Positions 7,326 to 17,331 of a stretch of 40,342 bases of DNA are shown one piece after another (the first letter of the stretch is position 1; every line of letters begins with the position of its first letter). The position numbers and the translations under genes were made by a program. Origin of the DNA: Caldilineaceae bacterium (lineage in GTDB: Bacteria > Chloroflexota > Anaerolineae > Caldilineales > Caldilineaceae); the NCBI GenBank assembly GCA_019637645.1, contig JAHBVH010000075.1:1-40342 (forward strand), read 5' to 3'. The notes beneath the pieces were generated by a model. That model saw nothing but the letters and a program-made list of their open reading frames with translations. It ran no database searches and was not told the origin of the DNA.

Positions 7326-9695
7326 ATGGACAAAATCAAGCGAAACTATCTTTGGCTGTCACTAGCCACCTTGTTCATTGTGCTGCTTCTAGGTGCTCCT
7401 ACCACAGGGGCCGCAGTCGCGCTGGCGCAAACCATGCCACCGGCGCCCATTGTCAACGATGAAGGGGGAGCCGTAGCTGTTAGCGGCGTTGTAACCTATA
7501 CCAATGCTTTCTTTACCACAGGGGTTGCCGCGCCCATGGTGATCTTGGAGGATCAGGCTGGCTTTGTTGACCGCAACGAAGGCTTTCTCTTTCCCAAAGA
7601 ATCACAGACACTGGGGCAGATCACCTCGGATTTCTACACCTCGCCCTTCTCCTATACCATTGCGCTCCCGATTGAGCCCCAAGCCTCGTTGCGCGATGTC
7701 GACCAGGATGGTGAAGAAGATACGGGTGTCATGATCTATGCCGTGGCCTATTGGACCAATATCTTTGGTGATCCCTTCCTAGAAGAACGCGATCTCTATG
7801 GTGGTGGCTGGTCAACCGCCTATGCCTCCACCCGTGTGAGTGACAAAGTTTCGATGAAGCGAGAGATTGTGGGCGGGAAGTATCTGGTCTATGCACCGGA
7901 TGATCAGCAAGGGTTTCCCGCGGGCTTTGGGGAAGATGACCTGCTCTTTACCGAAGATGACCCCATTGTTGGCCTCCCGCAAGGCTACACGGTGGTCGAT
8001 ATGGATACCGATCCCTTTACCTTCGACCGTTCCCGCACGCCCAAGATTGACCTGATCGAGCCCGCTGGTGCTGCATTGGCTGACTTCTCGGCGATGAGCT
8101 ATAGCGAAGCCTTTGATGCCATGATCGAAAAGATGCGGCGCGAATATGCCTTCACGGACTATAAAGACATCGACTGGGATGCCAAAATCGCGGAGTTCCG
8201 CCCCCGTTTTGTGGAAGCCGAGGAAAAGCAGGACGCTACTGCCTACTTGACCGCCTTGCGCGACTTCGCTTGGTCAATTCCTGATGGGCATGTGAGTGGG
8301 CCAGCCTTGGGCCAAGACTATACCTTAGCCATCAGTGGCGGCTTAGGGATCGCCATACGCGAACTGGATGATGGCCGCGTGATCGTCAATTTCTTGCTGG
8401 CGGATAGTCCTGCCGCCGCCGCGGGGATCCAAGAACGGGCCGAAATCTTGGCGATCAACGGTGAACCAATCAGTGATGTCATCAGCAACACCGTTGCGTG
8501 GTCGGCCCCTTTTAGCACCGAGCATTTCAAGCGCTTGCAGCAGTTGCGCTATGTGACCCGTTTCCCCGTTGGCAGCCAAGTGGAATTGACCTTCCGCAAT
8601 CCCGGCGAGACTGAAGCGCAAACCGTCGCGTTGGAAGCCATTGCTGAGCGCGAGAGTTTTTCTTTCTCCTCTTTTAACGCCGGTCGTACAGGCTTTGAAC
8701 AACCGGTTGAGTATCGGCTGTTGGATGAAGGCTATGGCTATGCCAAGATCTATAGCTTTGCGGACAATGATCTGCTGAGTGTGCAGTTATGGGAGCGCAT
8801 GATCCGCACGTTGAATGCGGCGCAAGTGCCTGGGCTGATCATTGATATGCGGCAGAATGGGGGAGGCAGTGGCTTCTTGGCCGATCAAATGGCCGCTTAT
8901 TTCTTCGATGAACCGCTCGAATTGGGGAATACGGGGCATTATAACGAAGAGACCGGTGACTTCTTTTTTGATGACCGCACCATCGATCGCTTCTACCCGC
9001 CCGCCGAAGATCTGCGCTATCACGGAAAGGTGGCTGTCTTAATTGGCCCCAACTGTAATAGCGCCTGTGAGTTTTTTACCTATGACATGACGGTGCAAGA
9101 CCGGGCCGCGGTCGTTGGTCAGTATCCAACCGCTGGTTTAGGGGGCAGCGTTGAGCAATTCAGAATGCCCGAAGGCCAAAGGATGCAGTTTACGGTTGGC
9201 CGCGCGGTTGATATGAATGGGGAAATTCACATCGAAGGCAAAGGCGTACCCCCGACTGTCAAGGTACCGGTGGATGAAGAAACCCTCTTTAGCACTGGCG
9301 ATCCCATTCTGGAGGCCGCCGTTGCCTATTTGGATGATGCCACCACCATTGAAACAACCGATGGCGGCGAGCTGGCGATTGGCGATGAAGTTACCGGCGA
9401 ATTGGTGCCGGGCACACGGGTACGCTATACCCTAGAGGTGCAAGAAGGCGAGAGCATTAGCATCTATCTAGAGGATGAAACCGGCGAACTGGATACGGTA
9501 CTCAATCTTTATGATACGCGCGATAACTTGCTGCTGGCAAATGATAACGCGGAGGCCGAGACGGTCAATTCGGCCATTGAGGAACTCCAGATTCCCGTTG
9601 ATATTACGCTTGTGATCGAAGCGGCTACCAAAGGTGATGACGACAGTGGTGCCTACACCCTGCGCATTGTGGACGCCAGCACAGAAGATGAATAA
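7326..9695 (+). CDS. secreted S41-family protease with PDZ and pre-peptidase C-terminal domain
   Basis: The 789-residue protein begins with a signal peptide (MDKIKRN, a hydrophobic stretch at 9-33, likely cleaved near ALAQ at 33-36). A central PDZ-like region (about 335-430, GLGIAIRELDDGRVIV through AEILAINGEPISD) precedes an S41 tail-specific-protease-type catalytic domain. Its likely nucleophile is Ser579 in GPNCNSACEFF, and PTAGLGGS follows near 601. The last about 110 residues match the pre-peptidase C-terminal (PPC) beta-sandwich seen on secreted proteases. The likely role is extracellular or cell-envelope proteolysis. The frame is open to 7263, but the ATG at 7326 has AGGAAAG seven bases before it and starts the signal peptide. 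It is convergent with the M24 peptidase gene, with a palindrome between the two stops. Confidence 0.87.
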   Translation: MDKIKRNYLWLSLATLFIVLLLGAPTTGAAVALAQTMPPAPIVNDEGGAVAVSGVVTYTNAFFTTGVAAPMVILEDQAGFVDRNEGFLFPKESQTLGQITSDFYTSPFSYTIALPIEPQASLRDVDQDGEEDTGVMIYAVAYWTNIFGDPFLEERDLYGGGWSTAYASTRVSDKVSMKREIVGGKYLVYAPDDQQGFPAGFGEDDLLFTEDDPIVGLPQGYTVVDMDTDPFTFDRSRTPKIDLIEPAGAALADFSAMSYSEAFDAMIEKMRREYAFTDYKDIDWDAKIAEFRPRFVEAEEKQDATAYLTALRDFAWSIPDGHVSGPALGQDYTLAISGGLGIAIRELDDGRVIVNFLLADSPAAAAGIQERAEILAINGEPISDVISNTVAWSAPFSTEHFKRLQQLRYVTRFPVGSQVELTFRNPGETEAQTVALEAIAERESFSFSSFNAGRTGFEQPVEYRLLDEGYGYAKIYSFADNDLLSVQLWERMIRTLNAAQVPGLIIDMRQNGGGSGFLADQMAAYFFDEPLELGNTGHYNEETGDFFFDDRTIDRFYPPAEDLRYHGKVAVLIGPNCNSACEFFTYDMTVQDRAAVVGQYPTAGLGGSVEQFRMPEGQRMQFTVGRAVDMNGEIHIEGKGVPPTVKVPVDEETLFSTGDPILEAAVAYLDDATTIETTDGGELAIGDEVTGELVPGTRVRYTLEVQEGESISIYLEDETGELDTVLNLYDTRDNLLLANDNAEAETVNSAIEELQIPVDITLVIEAATKGDDDSGAYTLRIVDASTEDE

Positions 9696-9726
9696 GGTGA
9701 TGGCTTAGGCGTGACACCGCCTCACA

Positions 9727-9759
9727 AGACCTGACAGGTTTTCCAAACCTGTCAGGTCT
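9727..9759. repeat. second copy of the AGACCTGACAGGTTT palindrome
   Basis: The 15-bp arms at 9727-9741 and 9745-9759 are identical to those at 1774-1806, and only the 3-base loop differs (TCC against AAC). The outer arms of the first copy are absent. It lies between two convergent stop codons, where it could also act as a terminator for both genes. Confidence 0.85.
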
Positions 9760-9779
9760 AACGCTACTTCGCATCGCCA

Positions 9780-11006
9780 TTACATCGGAATGACCAAATC
9801 ATAGGGAAAATCCGTTAATTTGATCAATTCCCCTTCCTCGGTAAAAGCCACTGAATCCTCGATCCGCACCCCAAAGCCCCGCTCGGGGTAGTATAGCCCT
9901 GGCTCGACACTGACCACATGCCCTGGTTGTAACACCGTATCATTGCCTGCCGCGTGGCTAAGCCGCGGCTCCTCGTGAATATCCAACCCAATCCCATGGC
10001 CCAAGCTATGGACATAGCCCACATGGGTGCCAGGATGGGTACGCACGGTGGGGTGGCCCTTGGCTTCAAAGTAGTCACAAGTCATCGCTTGGTAGTCGCG
10101 ACAGGGGCGGCCTAAGGCCAATTGGCCGATGACCTGATCAAAAATTTCTTTGCATTCATCCCAAGCTTGTTGCACTGCGGGCGGCGCGTAGCCAAGACAC
10201 CAAGTGCGGGTAATATCATGGAAATAGCCTTTGCCCGTCATTGGGAAAAAGTCAAAGATGATCGGTTCGCCCAGCCGGAGCGGGGCGGCGTCATTCCCGC
10301 GATTATGCGGAACACCCGCATCGCGCCCTTGGGCAAAGATCGTGTCATGATCCTCCCTCATCCCATAAATGTGGAGCCGCGCCTTGATAAACTGGCGTAC
10401 ATCCCCAATGGTGAGGGGCTCATGCGCATTTTTCATCACGACCTGGTTGTGGACATTGTGTTCTTGGATAAAATCGCGCGTTTCGCCCATGATGAGGCAG
10501 GTCAGACGCGCGGCTTCTTGTAACTCGGCGATCTCTTGATTATCTTTGGTCTCGCGGGCCAGCGAAAAGAGCGATTCCTCAAACTCGCCCACCAACTCTA
10601 CCTGCTCGTTGGCTTTCTGTAATTGGCTCAACAGCGCAAAGGCCGCCCCTGCATCTTGGTTGCCATAAATGCCTAAACGCCCTTGGAGTTCCTGATCCTG
10701 GATCACTTGGCTCAGGTAATCGACCTCGGCGGCCAGGCGGTTGCCCGCGTGTTTCTTGAGCAGTTCGTAGCGATTGTATTGGGCATCGCGATCGACCAGC
10801 ACCAAGCCCGTGGCTTCGGCTGTATCACGCTCCATCGAACCATGGATGAGCACCAGCGGTCCACCCCGACGTTTGACAACCAGCGCCCGTTCTAAGGGGG
10901 CACCGTTGGTTAAATAATTAAAGATCTTATTGCCCGAGGCATCGCCCATCACCAAGAGGGCATCCAGCCCGCGCTCAGCCATGATCTGGTCGAGATCTGC
11001 TTTCAT
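9780..11006 (-). CDS. M24-family metallopeptidase, Xaa-Pro aminopeptidase type
   Basis: The 408-residue protein has a creatinase-like N-terminal domain (about 1-165) and a pita-bread catalytic domain. All five metal ligands are visible: Asp252 (IFDFFP), Asp264 (YFHDITRT), His337 (SLGHGIG), Glu368 (SVEPG) and Glu383 (RIEDS), and the substrate-site PHN lies at 233-235. Members of the family remove an N-terminal residue before proline, or split related dipeptides, in the cytoplasm using two metal ions (usually Mn or Co). Aminopeptidase P and prolidase cannot be separated safely by eye. The ATG at 11006 follows AAAGGAAA, with a TTGACA promoter just upstream, so the gene is probably monocistronic. 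Confidence 0.92.
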   Translation of the reverse strand: MKADLDQIMAERGLDALLVMGDASGNKIFNYLTNGAPLERALVVKRRGGPLVLIHGSMERDTAEATGLVLVDRDAQYNRYELLKKHAGNRLAAEVDYLSQVIQDQELQGRLGIYGNQDAGAAFALLSQLQKANEQVELVGEFEESLFSLARETKDNQEIAELQEAARLTCLIMGETRDFIQEHNVHNQVVMKNAHEPLTIGDVRQFIKARLHIYGMREDHDTIFAQGRDAGVPHNRGNDAAPLRLGEPIIFDFFPMTGKGYFHDITRTWCLGYAPPAVQQAWDECKEIFDQVIGQLALGRPCRDYQAMTCDYFEAKGHPTVRTHPGTHVGYVHSLGHGIGLDIHEEPRLSHAAGNDTVLQPGHVVSVEPGLYYPERGFGVRIEDSVAFTEEGELIKLTDFPYDLVIPM

Positions 11007-11026
11007 TCTCTATTTTCCTTTCGCAC

Positions 11027-11056
11027 TTTATCATTGACCATTTACCATACTGTCAA
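11027..11056 (-). promoter_or_regulatory. sigma-70-type promoter of the M24 peptidase gene
   Basis: On the minus strand a perfect TTGACA (plus 11051-11056) is followed after 18 bases by GATAAA (plus 11027-11032). Transcription would begin just before the AAAGGAAA ribosome binding site, giving a leader of about 15 bases. Confidence 0.6.
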
Positions 11057-11340
11057 AATTATCATACCTGCTGGTGAATCACCAAACAAAAATTGTCGGC
11101 GTACCGACAGAAAAACCCCCGCGGTAAGCTTATGATGGAACGACATTGTGAAATTTGTGACTTATTGTGTAAAGTCTTCATTCCAGAATATTTTGTTCAT
11201 CCCATGGTCAACGGTTTTCTGGAAGCGTGTTCGCAAAGGATCGAATCTTGGTCGCACCAGAAGGACAGCTTATCCAACCACCTGTTCCCTTATCCCCTCC
11301 GGCACCCAGCCCCAACCACCAACACCCTGAGCGCACGGTG
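11057..11340. other. intergenic region before the ABC transporter genes
   Basis: It contains an interrupted palindrome TGTCGG-CGTA-CCGACA (11094-11109), a possible operator, and a weak plus-strand promoter TTGTGA (11146-11151), 16 bases, TGTAAA (11168-11173). Frames across it show no protein-like sequence or ribosome binding site. Confidence 0.4.
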
Positions 11341-12021
11341 ATGATCCGGCTGGAAGCCCTTAGCAAAAGTTACCAAGAAGCAGGGCGCAACCGTTCGATC
11401 CTGGATGAACTGAATCGGGTTTTCTATGCCGGAGAATTTGTCTGCTTGCTTGGCAAATCGGGCAGTGGCAAAAGCACCTTGCTCAATCTGATTTCCGGCA
11501 TCGACGCCCCGACGAGTGGTCATGTGGTTATCCGCAATGGGGATCAAGAAGTCCGGCTGACTGCGCTCAATGAACAGCAACGCACCCTCTTCCGTCGCCA
11601 TCAGATTGGCATTGTCTTTCAATTTTTTAATCTCATCCCCACCTTAACCGTGCTCGAAAATGTGACCTTGCCACTCGAACTCGCGGGGCGCGCCAAAGGG
11701 GCCCAAGCCCAGGCTCAAGCTTTGCTTCAGCGAGTGGGCCTAGGGGATCGTTTGGCTACCTATCCCGACAAGCTAAGTGGTGGGGAGCAACAGCGGGTGG
11801 CCATTGCCCGCGCCTTGATCCATGATCCACTGGTGGTCTTGGCCGATGAACCGACGGGTAACCTGGACGAGGAGACGGGCGAGAGCGTCTTTGCCCTACT
11901 GCTAGAATTGACCCGCAATACGGGCAAAACCTTGCTCATGGCTACCCATGCCCCAGAGATTGCCACCCAAGCCGATCAAGTGCTGCACTTGGTCCATGGC
12001 AAACTGGTCAATGAACGCTAA
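11341..12021 (+). CDS. ABC transporter ATP-binding protein, MacB/LolD type
   Basis: This 226-residue ATPase has all expected motifs: Walker A GKSGSGKS (38-45), Gln94 in [10 protein letters not shown], signature LSGGEQ (145-150), Walker B VVLADE (165-170) and His203 in MATHAPE. It is closest in pattern to the LolD/MacB/FtsE family, which powers mechanotransmission rather than classical transport. The permease gene downstream is its partner. The ATG at 11341 is directly preceded by a GTG (11338), and neither has a good ribosome binding site. The frame is open up to 11227, but the family begins at [12 protein letters not shown] signal-less cytoplasmic location at the membrane is expected. Confidence 0.93.
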   Translation: MIRLEALSKSYQEAGRNRSILDELNRVFYAGEFVCLLGKSGSGKSTLLNLISGIDAPTSGHVVIRNGDQEVRLTALNEQQRTLFRRHQIGIVFQFFNLIPTLTVLENVTLPLELAGRAKGAQAQAQALLQRVGLGDRLATYPDKLSGGEQQRVAIARALIHDPLVVLADEPTGNLDEETGESVFALLLELTRNTGKTLLMATHAPEIATQADQVLHLVHGKLVNER

Positions 12022-12187
12022 GCTTGCCACCAGATGTAGAAAACAGCGAATCCGTTCTTTGCGCAACGCACCCGAACGAATTTTGGGTTTGCCATCCGCT
12101 CAATCTGCGCTAAGAATCCGCTGACAGCGTCTACGCCATCACATGCGCGAGTCGCTTACGTGTTGCGCATAACGGACATTTTTACCC

Positions 12188-14821
12188 ATGCAAATGCAGT
12201 CACCAACCTCATCGTTTCGCACCATCTACCGATTAGCCTGGCGACACGCCCAGCGCCGACCCGTGCAAAGTCTCTTCCTGGTGTTGGGGGTCGCCATTGG
12301 GGTGGCGATGATCGTCGCCATTGATCTGGCTAACGGTTCGGCGGCGCGGGCCTTTGCATTAGGCACCGAGACCGTCACGGGCCGTGCCACCCACCAGATT
12401 GTTGGCGGCCCCAGTGGCTTGGATGAACAGCTTTATACGACCTTGCGCCGTGAGCTTGGCTATCGAGCCAGCGCACCAGTGGTCGAAGCGTATGTGACAG
12501 CCATCGAACTCGATGCACAGCCCATGCGTCTGTTGGGCATCGATCCCTTTGCCGAAGCGCCGTTCCGCAGCTACCTTGGCGCGCTGAATCAGACGGAAAC
12601 TCCCCTGCCAGCCTATTTGACCGCCCTGATGGTCGAGCCGAACACCATGCTCCTGAGCAGTGAAGTCGCCGCCCAATACGGATTAGCCGTGGGCGATACC
12701 GTAACCGTGCAGATTGGCAGTCGGCGACAGGGCCTAACCTTAGTCGGGCTACTGGTTCCCTCGGATGATCTCAGTCGGCGCGCCTTGGCGGGGCTCCTCC
12801 TGACTGATATTGCGACTGCCCAAGAGGTGTTGGGGCGGGTTGGGCGCTTGGATCGCATCGATCTGCTGCTGCCGGCTGACGAAGCCAGCACAACCATGCT
12901 GGAACAGATGGCTGCGCTGTTGCCGCCTAGCGCGCACATTGAACCGAGCACAGCGCGGAGCGGAACCGTCAACGAGATGACCGCGGCCTTTAGCCTAAAC
13001 CTGACGGCGCTGAGCTTGTTGGCCCTGGTCGTTGGCATGTTTTTGATCTATAACACCGTCACCTTTAGTGTGGTCCAACGCCGCCCCGTCTTGGGCGCGC
13101 TCCGCTCCTTGGGCATGACCCGCCGTGAAATCTACCTACTCATTCTCCTCGAGGCTGGACTGTTAGGGCTCTTGGGGACAGTGCTGGGGTTGGGATTCGG
13201 GGTACTGCTGGGCCGCGGCGCAGTGCAATTGGTGACCCAAACGGTCAATGATCTCTTCTTTGTGGTGGCTGTGCGCGAAATCGAAATCCCTATGACAACC
13301 CTACTCAAGGGGGGGAGCATTGGCGTCGCCGCGGCGCTGTTGGCCGCGGCCATTCCTGCCTTTGAAGCGACCAGTGTACCCCCGGCCGGTGCGCTGAAAC
13401 GGAGCGACATTGAAGACCGTACGCGTCGCCTCTTGCCCTGGGTGAGCCTCGGCGCGATCGCACTGTTGGCGATTGGCATGGGCCTCTTGCTCCCCGAGTG
13501 GAACCTGGTCATTGCCTTTGGGGGGCTTTTTGCCGTCATCCTCGGTGGCGCTTTGCTAACCCCGCTGCTGACCCTTGGCCTGATGACAGCCATTCAGCGG
13601 CTCAGTGGCTCACGTGTCGGCGTGATTGGGCGGATGGCCCCCCGCACGGTGACCCGTTCGCTCAGTCGCACCGCGGTAGCCATCGCCGCATTGATGGTGG
13701 CGGTGAGTGTGATCATCGGCGTTGGTGTCATGATCGGCAGCTTCCGCGCCACAGTCGAAGCTTGGTTGGAAGATGTGTTGCAGGCCGATATCTTTATTTC
13801 GCCCCCCTCACTCAACGCCAATCAAGTCTCGACGACACTAGAGCCAACCGTTGTAGCCGAACTACAAACGCTGCCTGGCCTGCTGCGTATGGCTAGTTCA
13901 CGCGGGGTGGATGTCTTGGCCTTTCTCCAGCCGGGTACAGCCGAACAAGCGGCTCAAGGTAACGGTATTACCACAGGCACGCAAGTCCGCTTGGTCGCCA
14001 TGAGTGAAGATTTGGCGGGCGCGAAGCGGCGCTATCGTAGCGCGCTGGGCGACTGGCAGGCTACCTGGGTCGCCGTCACTCAGGGGAGCGTAGTGATCAA
14101 CGAGCCCATGGCGAACCGGTTTGGCCTGCAAGTGGGCGATACTGTCGCGCTCCAGACCGATCAGGGCGTCGCTCACTTTCCGATTGCGGGGATTGCGATT
14201 GACTTTGATGTGCGCGCCGTTGTCTTTATGGCCGATCCCATCTACCGCCAATTCTGGCAGGATGACCGCATTTCCGCTATAGCGTTGCATGTGGCCCCGG
14301 GTGTCGATATTGATGCCACCGTCCAACAGATTCGCACCACCTTTGCTGGCCGGCAAGAGCTGCTGGTTCGTTCTAACCGCGGCACACGCCAAGATGCTTT
14401 GATCGTCTTTGATCGCACCTTTGCCATTACCGTCGCGCTCCAGCTATTAGCCACCCTAGTCGCCTTCATCGGTATCCTCAGCACACTCATGAGTCTCCAG
14501 CTAGAGCGCGCCCGCGAAATCGGGATCCTGCGCGCCACCGGCATGACTCGCCGTCAACTCTGGCGCTTGGCACTCTTGGAAACCGGCCTGATCGGCGCGA
14601 CGGCTGGCCTTGTGGCGCTGCCCATGGGCATGGCCTTGGCTGCAATCCTGATCTACATTATCAATCTTCGTTCCTTTGGTTGGACCTTGACCATGCAGCT
14701 CCGTCCCGAGCATTTCCTGCAAGCCTTTTTGGTGGCGCTCGGGGCCGCGCTTTTGGCGGGGCTCTACCCCGCTTGGCGGATGGGGCAAATGCAACCCGCG
14801 GCCGCCGTGCGTTCAGAATAG
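12188..14821 (+). CDS. ABC transporter permease with two FtsX domains
   Basis: The 877-residue membrane protein has an N-terminal helix (about 27-47), a large extracytoplasmic MacB-like domain, a first FtsX transmembrane block (about 270-400), a central pair or more of helices (about 415-520), a second extracytoplasmic domain, and a second FtsX block (about 750-870). The repeated [11 protein letters not shown] and [12 protein letters not shown] stretches are the coupling helices of the two halves. The architecture therefore contains both halves of a MacB/LolC-E type dimer in one chain. With the upstream ATPase it probably exports or extracts lipids, lipoproteins or peptides; the substrate is unknown. 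The ATG has no clear ribosome binding site. The 166-base gap to the ATPase gene shows nothing recognisable. Confidence 0.9.
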   Translation: MQMQSPTSSFRTIYRLAWRHAQRRPVQSLFLVLGVAIGVAMIVAIDLANGSAARAFALGTETVTGRATHQIVGGPSGLDEQLYTTLRRELGYRASAPVVEAYVTAIELDAQPMRLLGIDPFAEAPFRSYLGALNQTETPLPAYLTALMVEPNTMLLSSEVAAQYGLAVGDTVTVQIGSRRQGLTLVGLLVPSDDLSRRALAGLLLTDIATAQEVLGRVGRLDRIDLLLPADEASTTMLEQMAALLPPSAHIEPSTARSGTVNEMTAAFSLNLTALSLLALVVGMFLIYNTVTFSVVQRRPVLGALRSLGMTRREIYLLILLEAGLLGLLGTVLGLGFGVLLGRGAVQLVTQTVNDLFFVVAVREIEIPMTTLLKGGSIGVAAALLAAAIPAFEATSVPPAGALKRSDIEDRTRRLLPWVSLGAIALLAIGMGLLLPEWNLVIAFGGLFAVILGGALLTPLLTLGLMTAIQRLSGSRVGVIGRMAPRTVTRSLSRTAVAIAALMVAVSVIIGVGVMIGSFRATVEAWLEDVLQADIFISPPSLNANQVSTTLEPTVVAELQTLPGLLRMASSRGVDVLAFLQPGTAEQAAQGNGITTGTQVRLVAMSEDLAGAKRRYRSALGDWQATWVAVTQGSVVINEPMANRFGLQVGDTVALQTDQGVAHFPIAGIAIDFDVRAVVFMADPIYRQFWQDDRISAIALHVAPGVDIDATVQQIRTTFAGRQELLVRSNRGTRQDALIVFDRTFAITVALQLLATLVAFIGILSTLMSLQLERAREIGILRATGMTRRQLWRLALLETGLIGATAGLVALPMGMALAAILIYIINLRSFGWTLTMQLRPEHFLQAFLVALGAALLAGLYPAWRMGQMQPAAAVRSE

Positions 14822-14987
14822 GGCGACATTTGACCGAGACTAACAACAAATTGTAAGCATTTGTTACCCTACTTTGCTCAAAATTCTGTTACAATAGCAA
14901 GAAGAGAGTGATAGAAAGTCGTACGTAATTTTGACAAATCGAATGACGCTGTGTTATTTTGACACAGTTGGCATGACAACAAAAGTC

Positions 14988-15188
14988 ATGTCGATTTTCC
15001 GCAACCCGCTGGAGCCCCGGTTTTCGGTTGTGGTGTGTCTAGCGCCCCAGTTGGCGCAGACTAGGCAAGTTTCTACGGATTTGTGCCAAAGGATAGCTGA
15101 CGATCAGCTCGCTGTGTTCGCAATAACTTTCGCAAGTGGTCGCGATACAGGTGCTGTCCTTCGCTTATCTCCTGCCGAACAGCTATAG
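14988..15188 (+). CDS. doubtful small reading frame in the mtnA leader
   Basis: An in-frame ATG begins a 66-residue frame (MSIFRNPLEPRFSVVV...), which is also open upstream to a TTG at 14931. Composition is protein-like, but it uses AGG, ATA and CTA codons that are rare in the neighbouring genes. It has no clear ribosome binding site and overlaps several hairpins. It could be a small protein, a leader peptide or chance. I do not recognise it. Confidence 0.15.
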   Translation: MSIFRNPLEPRFSVVVCLAPQLAQTRQVSTDLCQRIADDQLAVFAITFASGRDTGAVLRLSPAEQL

Positions 15189-15404
15189 AACCTAGCTGTT
15201 ATTAGAAACTTTCCTGTTCTGTGGGACGCACCTAACCATAAATCATCACAACATTGTCTCATCAATGGATTCATCGTCCATGAGAAGCGAGCGCTACTGC
15301 CTGTGCCATCAGCACGCGGCTTCGCTTTTGTTGTGAAACTAGGCTGGGCGTACAGCAAGTCGGGAAAACTGCGTAATTTTTTACGCGAGTGCGAGATTGC
15401 ATGG

Positions 15405-15438
15405 AACGCCTGCTCGGTATCAACCGGCGGGCGTTTTT
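15405..15438 (+). terminator. intrinsic terminator/attenuator before mtnA
   Basis: AACGCCTGCT (15405-15414) pairs with GGCGGGCGTT (15426-15435, three G-U pairs), and the stem is followed by TTT, giving a five-T run with the stem end. It lies about 70 bases before the mtnA start with no gene in between that needs termination, which points to attenuation. Confidence 0.65.
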
Positions 15439-15509
15439 GATTGGCCTTGGCGGAAGGGCCATCCATCGCGTGCCAATGGCAAGGGCGATGCTATCAGGGA
15501 GTGGGAGAA

Positions 15510-16589
15510 ATGCGAACGGTCTTTTGGGAAGAGAACAAAGTAAAGATGATTGACCAGCGCCTGCTGCCTGGTCAACTGGTGATTGCCGCCTTTGCCACAG
15601 TCGCCGCCGTGGCCCAGAGTATTCAAGAAATGTATGTACGCGGCGCGCCAGCCATTGGGGCAACCGGGGCGTATGGCATGGCATTGGCGGCTCAGCTAAG
15701 CCCCGCCACGGATCGCGCTAGCCTCTTGGCGGATCTGCGCGCCGCCAAAGCGGTGTTGGATGAGGCAAGGCCCACCGCCGTGAACCTCAGTTGGGCAACG
15801 GCGCGGTTGCTGACCCTGGCCGAGCATACAGTGACCACTAATCTGGATGACTTGCGCAGCGCCTTGCTCGCCGAAGCGGAAGCCTTGGCCGCCGAAGATA
15901 TTGAGATCAATCGCCGCATGGGCTACCATGGTGCCGCCATTGTGCCCGACGGTGCCAACCTGTTACATCACTGTAACACGGGTTCATTAGCCACCGTTGA
16001 TTTTGGCACCGCGCTCGGCGTGGTCTATGCCTGCCAAGAGCAGGGTAAACAGATTCACGTTTGGGTGGATGAAACGCGGCCGCGGCTGCAAGGGGCGCGC
16101 CTGACCGCTTGGGAATTGATGCGTGCCGAAGTGCCCATGCATTTGATCGCGGACAACGCCGCAGGTCATCTCATGCGGACGGGCAAAGTAGACATTGTGA
16201 TCTTTGGCGCGGATCGGGTGGCGGCCAATGGGGATGTCGCCAACAAGATCGGCACCTATAAGGTCGCGGTCTGTGCGCGCGAGAATGGCATTCCCACCTA
16301 TGCCGTTGTGCCAACCAGCACCATCGACCTCAACTTGCCCACGGGTGACCACATTCCCATTGAAGAGCGCGGCCCAGAAGAAGTCACCCATGTTGGGGAA
16401 ACTGTCATCGCGCCAGAAGGAGTGCCGGTCTATAACCCGGCCTTCGATATCACCCCCTATCGCTATCTGACGGGGATCATCACCGAGGAAGGGATCTGCT
16501 ATCCGCCTTTTGCAACTAGCTTGCGCCAGGCTAAAGCGGCTGCCGAAGCGCGCATCCAAAGCCAGCGCCAAGCGCGTGCTGGCAAGTAG
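15510..16589 (+). CDS. mtnA: S-methyl-5-thioribose-1-phosphate isomerase
   Basis: MtnA converts methylthioribose 1-phosphate to methylthioribulose 1-phosphate in the methionine salvage pathway, in the cytoplasm. The 359-residue protein has the family blocks [16 protein letters not shown] (41-56), HCNTGSLAT with the catalytic Cys155, and [18 protein letters not shown] with the catalytic Asp235, in the same arrangement as the Bacillus enzyme. It is distinguished from eIF2B subunits by these residues. The frame is open to 15441, but the ATG at 15510 follows GGGAG at five bases. The LOG gene follows after eight bases, so the two form an operon. No mtnP, mtnB, C or D gene is in the window. The long upstream leader suggests regulated expression. 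Confidence 0.95.
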   Translation: MRTVFWEENKVKMIDQRLLPGQLVIAAFATVAAVAQSIQEMYVRGAPAIGATGAYGMALAAQLSPATDRASLLADLRAAKAVLDEARPTAVNLSWATARLLTLAEHTVTTNLDDLRSALLAEAEALAAEDIEINRRMGYHGAAIVPDGANLLHHCNTGSLATVDFGTALGVVYACQEQGKQIHVWVDETRPRLQGARLTAWELMRAEVPMHLIADNAAGHLMRTGKVDIVIFGADRVAANGDVANKIGTYKVAVCARENGIPTYAVVPTSTIDLNLPTGDHIPIEERGPEEVTHVGETVIAPEGVPVYNPAFDITPYRYLTGIITEEGICYPPFATSLRQAKAAAEARIQSQRQARAGK

Positions 16590-16597
16590 GAGTTTCC

Positions 16598-17215
16598 ATG
16601 TCCGAAACGCTAAATTCCGTTAAAAGTATTTGTGTCTTCTGTGGCTCTAGCTATGGAAAATCACCCCTCTATCGCACCGCAGCAGAGCAACTAGCCCAGC
16701 TATTCGTTGCCCAGGGGATCCAACTGGTCTATGGGGGCGGTGGTGTGGGGCTTATGGGGGTGATTGCGCGGACGGTGGCCGAAGCGGGTGGGCAAGTGAT
16801 CGGTGTCTTGCCCACGGCGTTGCGTAGCAAAGAGCTGCCCTTTGCCGAGGAAGCCCAAGCCGTCTATGGCGAACTCATCTTGGTGGAGACCATGCACGAA
16901 CGCAAAGCCACCATGGCGCGCCTTGCCGATGCCTATATCGCGCTGCCTGGGGGCTATGGCACTTTAGAAGAGCTTTTTGAAACGATTACCTGGGGACAGC
17001 TGGGCATCCAACGCAAGGCGATTGGCTTGCTCAATGTCAACGGCTATTTTGACCCGATCTTGGCTTGGGTTGATCACGCCATCAACGAAGGTTTTGTCCA
17101 AGCTGCCTATCGCGACCTGATCGTCACCGCGGCAGAGCCCGAAACTTTGCTGACTCGCCTGGTCACCCATACCCCGCCAGCGGGGATCTTGCGCCTAGAG
17201 ACTTGGCGCGCGTAG
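16598..17215 (+). CDS. LOG-family nucleoside 5'-monophosphate phosphoribohydrolase
   Basis: The 205-residue protein carries the LOG (Lonely Guy, TIGR00730) signature: YGGGGVGLMG (45-54), ETMHERKATM with Arg102, and PGGYGTLEE (117-125). Family members cut the N-glycosidic bond of AMP or cytokinin nucleotides to release the base and ribose 5-phosphate. In bacteria many are nucleotide hydrolases with no link to plant hormones. It starts eight bases after mtnA with AGGAG before the ATG, so the two are translated from one message. This suggests a purine or adenine role in the same metabolic context, which is an inference. The old label 'lysine decarboxylase' for this family is misleading. Confidence 0.92.
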   Translation: MSETLNSVKSICVFCGSSYGKSPLYRTAAEQLAQLFVAQGIQLVYGGGGVGLMGVIARTVAEAGGQVIGVLPTALRSKELPFAEEAQAVYGELILVETMHERKATMARLADAYIALPGGYGTLEELFETITWGQLGIQRKAIGLLNVNGYFDPILAWVDHAINEGFVQAAYRDLIVTAAEPETLLTRLVTHTPPAGILRLETWRA

Positions 17216-17259
17216 GGCAAAAGATAGAGGGCAGAGAAGAAAAGGCAAATCGCTCGAAC

Positions 17260-17327
17260 GCCCAACGGCCGAAGCCGTTGGGCTAAGGAACAACGCAGGC
17301 TAAAGCCCGCTTGAGCGGGCGTTGTTC
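17260..17327. repeat. composite extragenic palindrome downstream of the LOG gene
   Basis: Two hairpins lie side by side: GCCCAACGGC-CGAA-GCCGTTGGGC (17260-17283), and GAACAACGC (17288-17296) pairing with 17319-17327 around an inner GCCCGC-TTGA-GCGGGC. The form is that of a REP-type repeat, and no second copy is in the window. There is no T-run, so it is not a standard terminator. Confidence 0.6.
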
Positions 17328-17331
17328 GGTA

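Larger units (their letters stand above)
14822..15509 (+). promoter_or_regulatory. long non-coding leader of mtnA, hairpin-rich, ending in a terminator
   Basis: A candidate promoter is TTGACA (14932-14937), 18 bases, TATTTT. Downstream hairpins include CATGAC/GTCATG (14973-14990 region), GTCT-A-GCGCC/GGCGC-AGAC near 15037-15061, AACAGCTA/TAGCTGTT near 15179-15200, AAGCGA/TCGCTT (15285-15290, 15322-15327, enclosing a second stem), GCGTAA/TTACGC (15371-15386), then an intrinsic terminator. This is the layout of a transcription-attenuation leader. No conserved SAM riboswitch core was recognised. The ligand or trigger, if any, is unknown. Confidence 0.45.

Noticed and set aside
11093..11341. 82-residue frame before the ABC ATPase gene
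   Set aside because: It has no ribosome binding site and an atypical composition, and it overlaps the promoter region.
15200..15440. SAM-I or SAH riboswitch before mtnA
   Set aside because: None of the conserved core strings of these classes could be found, so only an unclassified leader is claimed.
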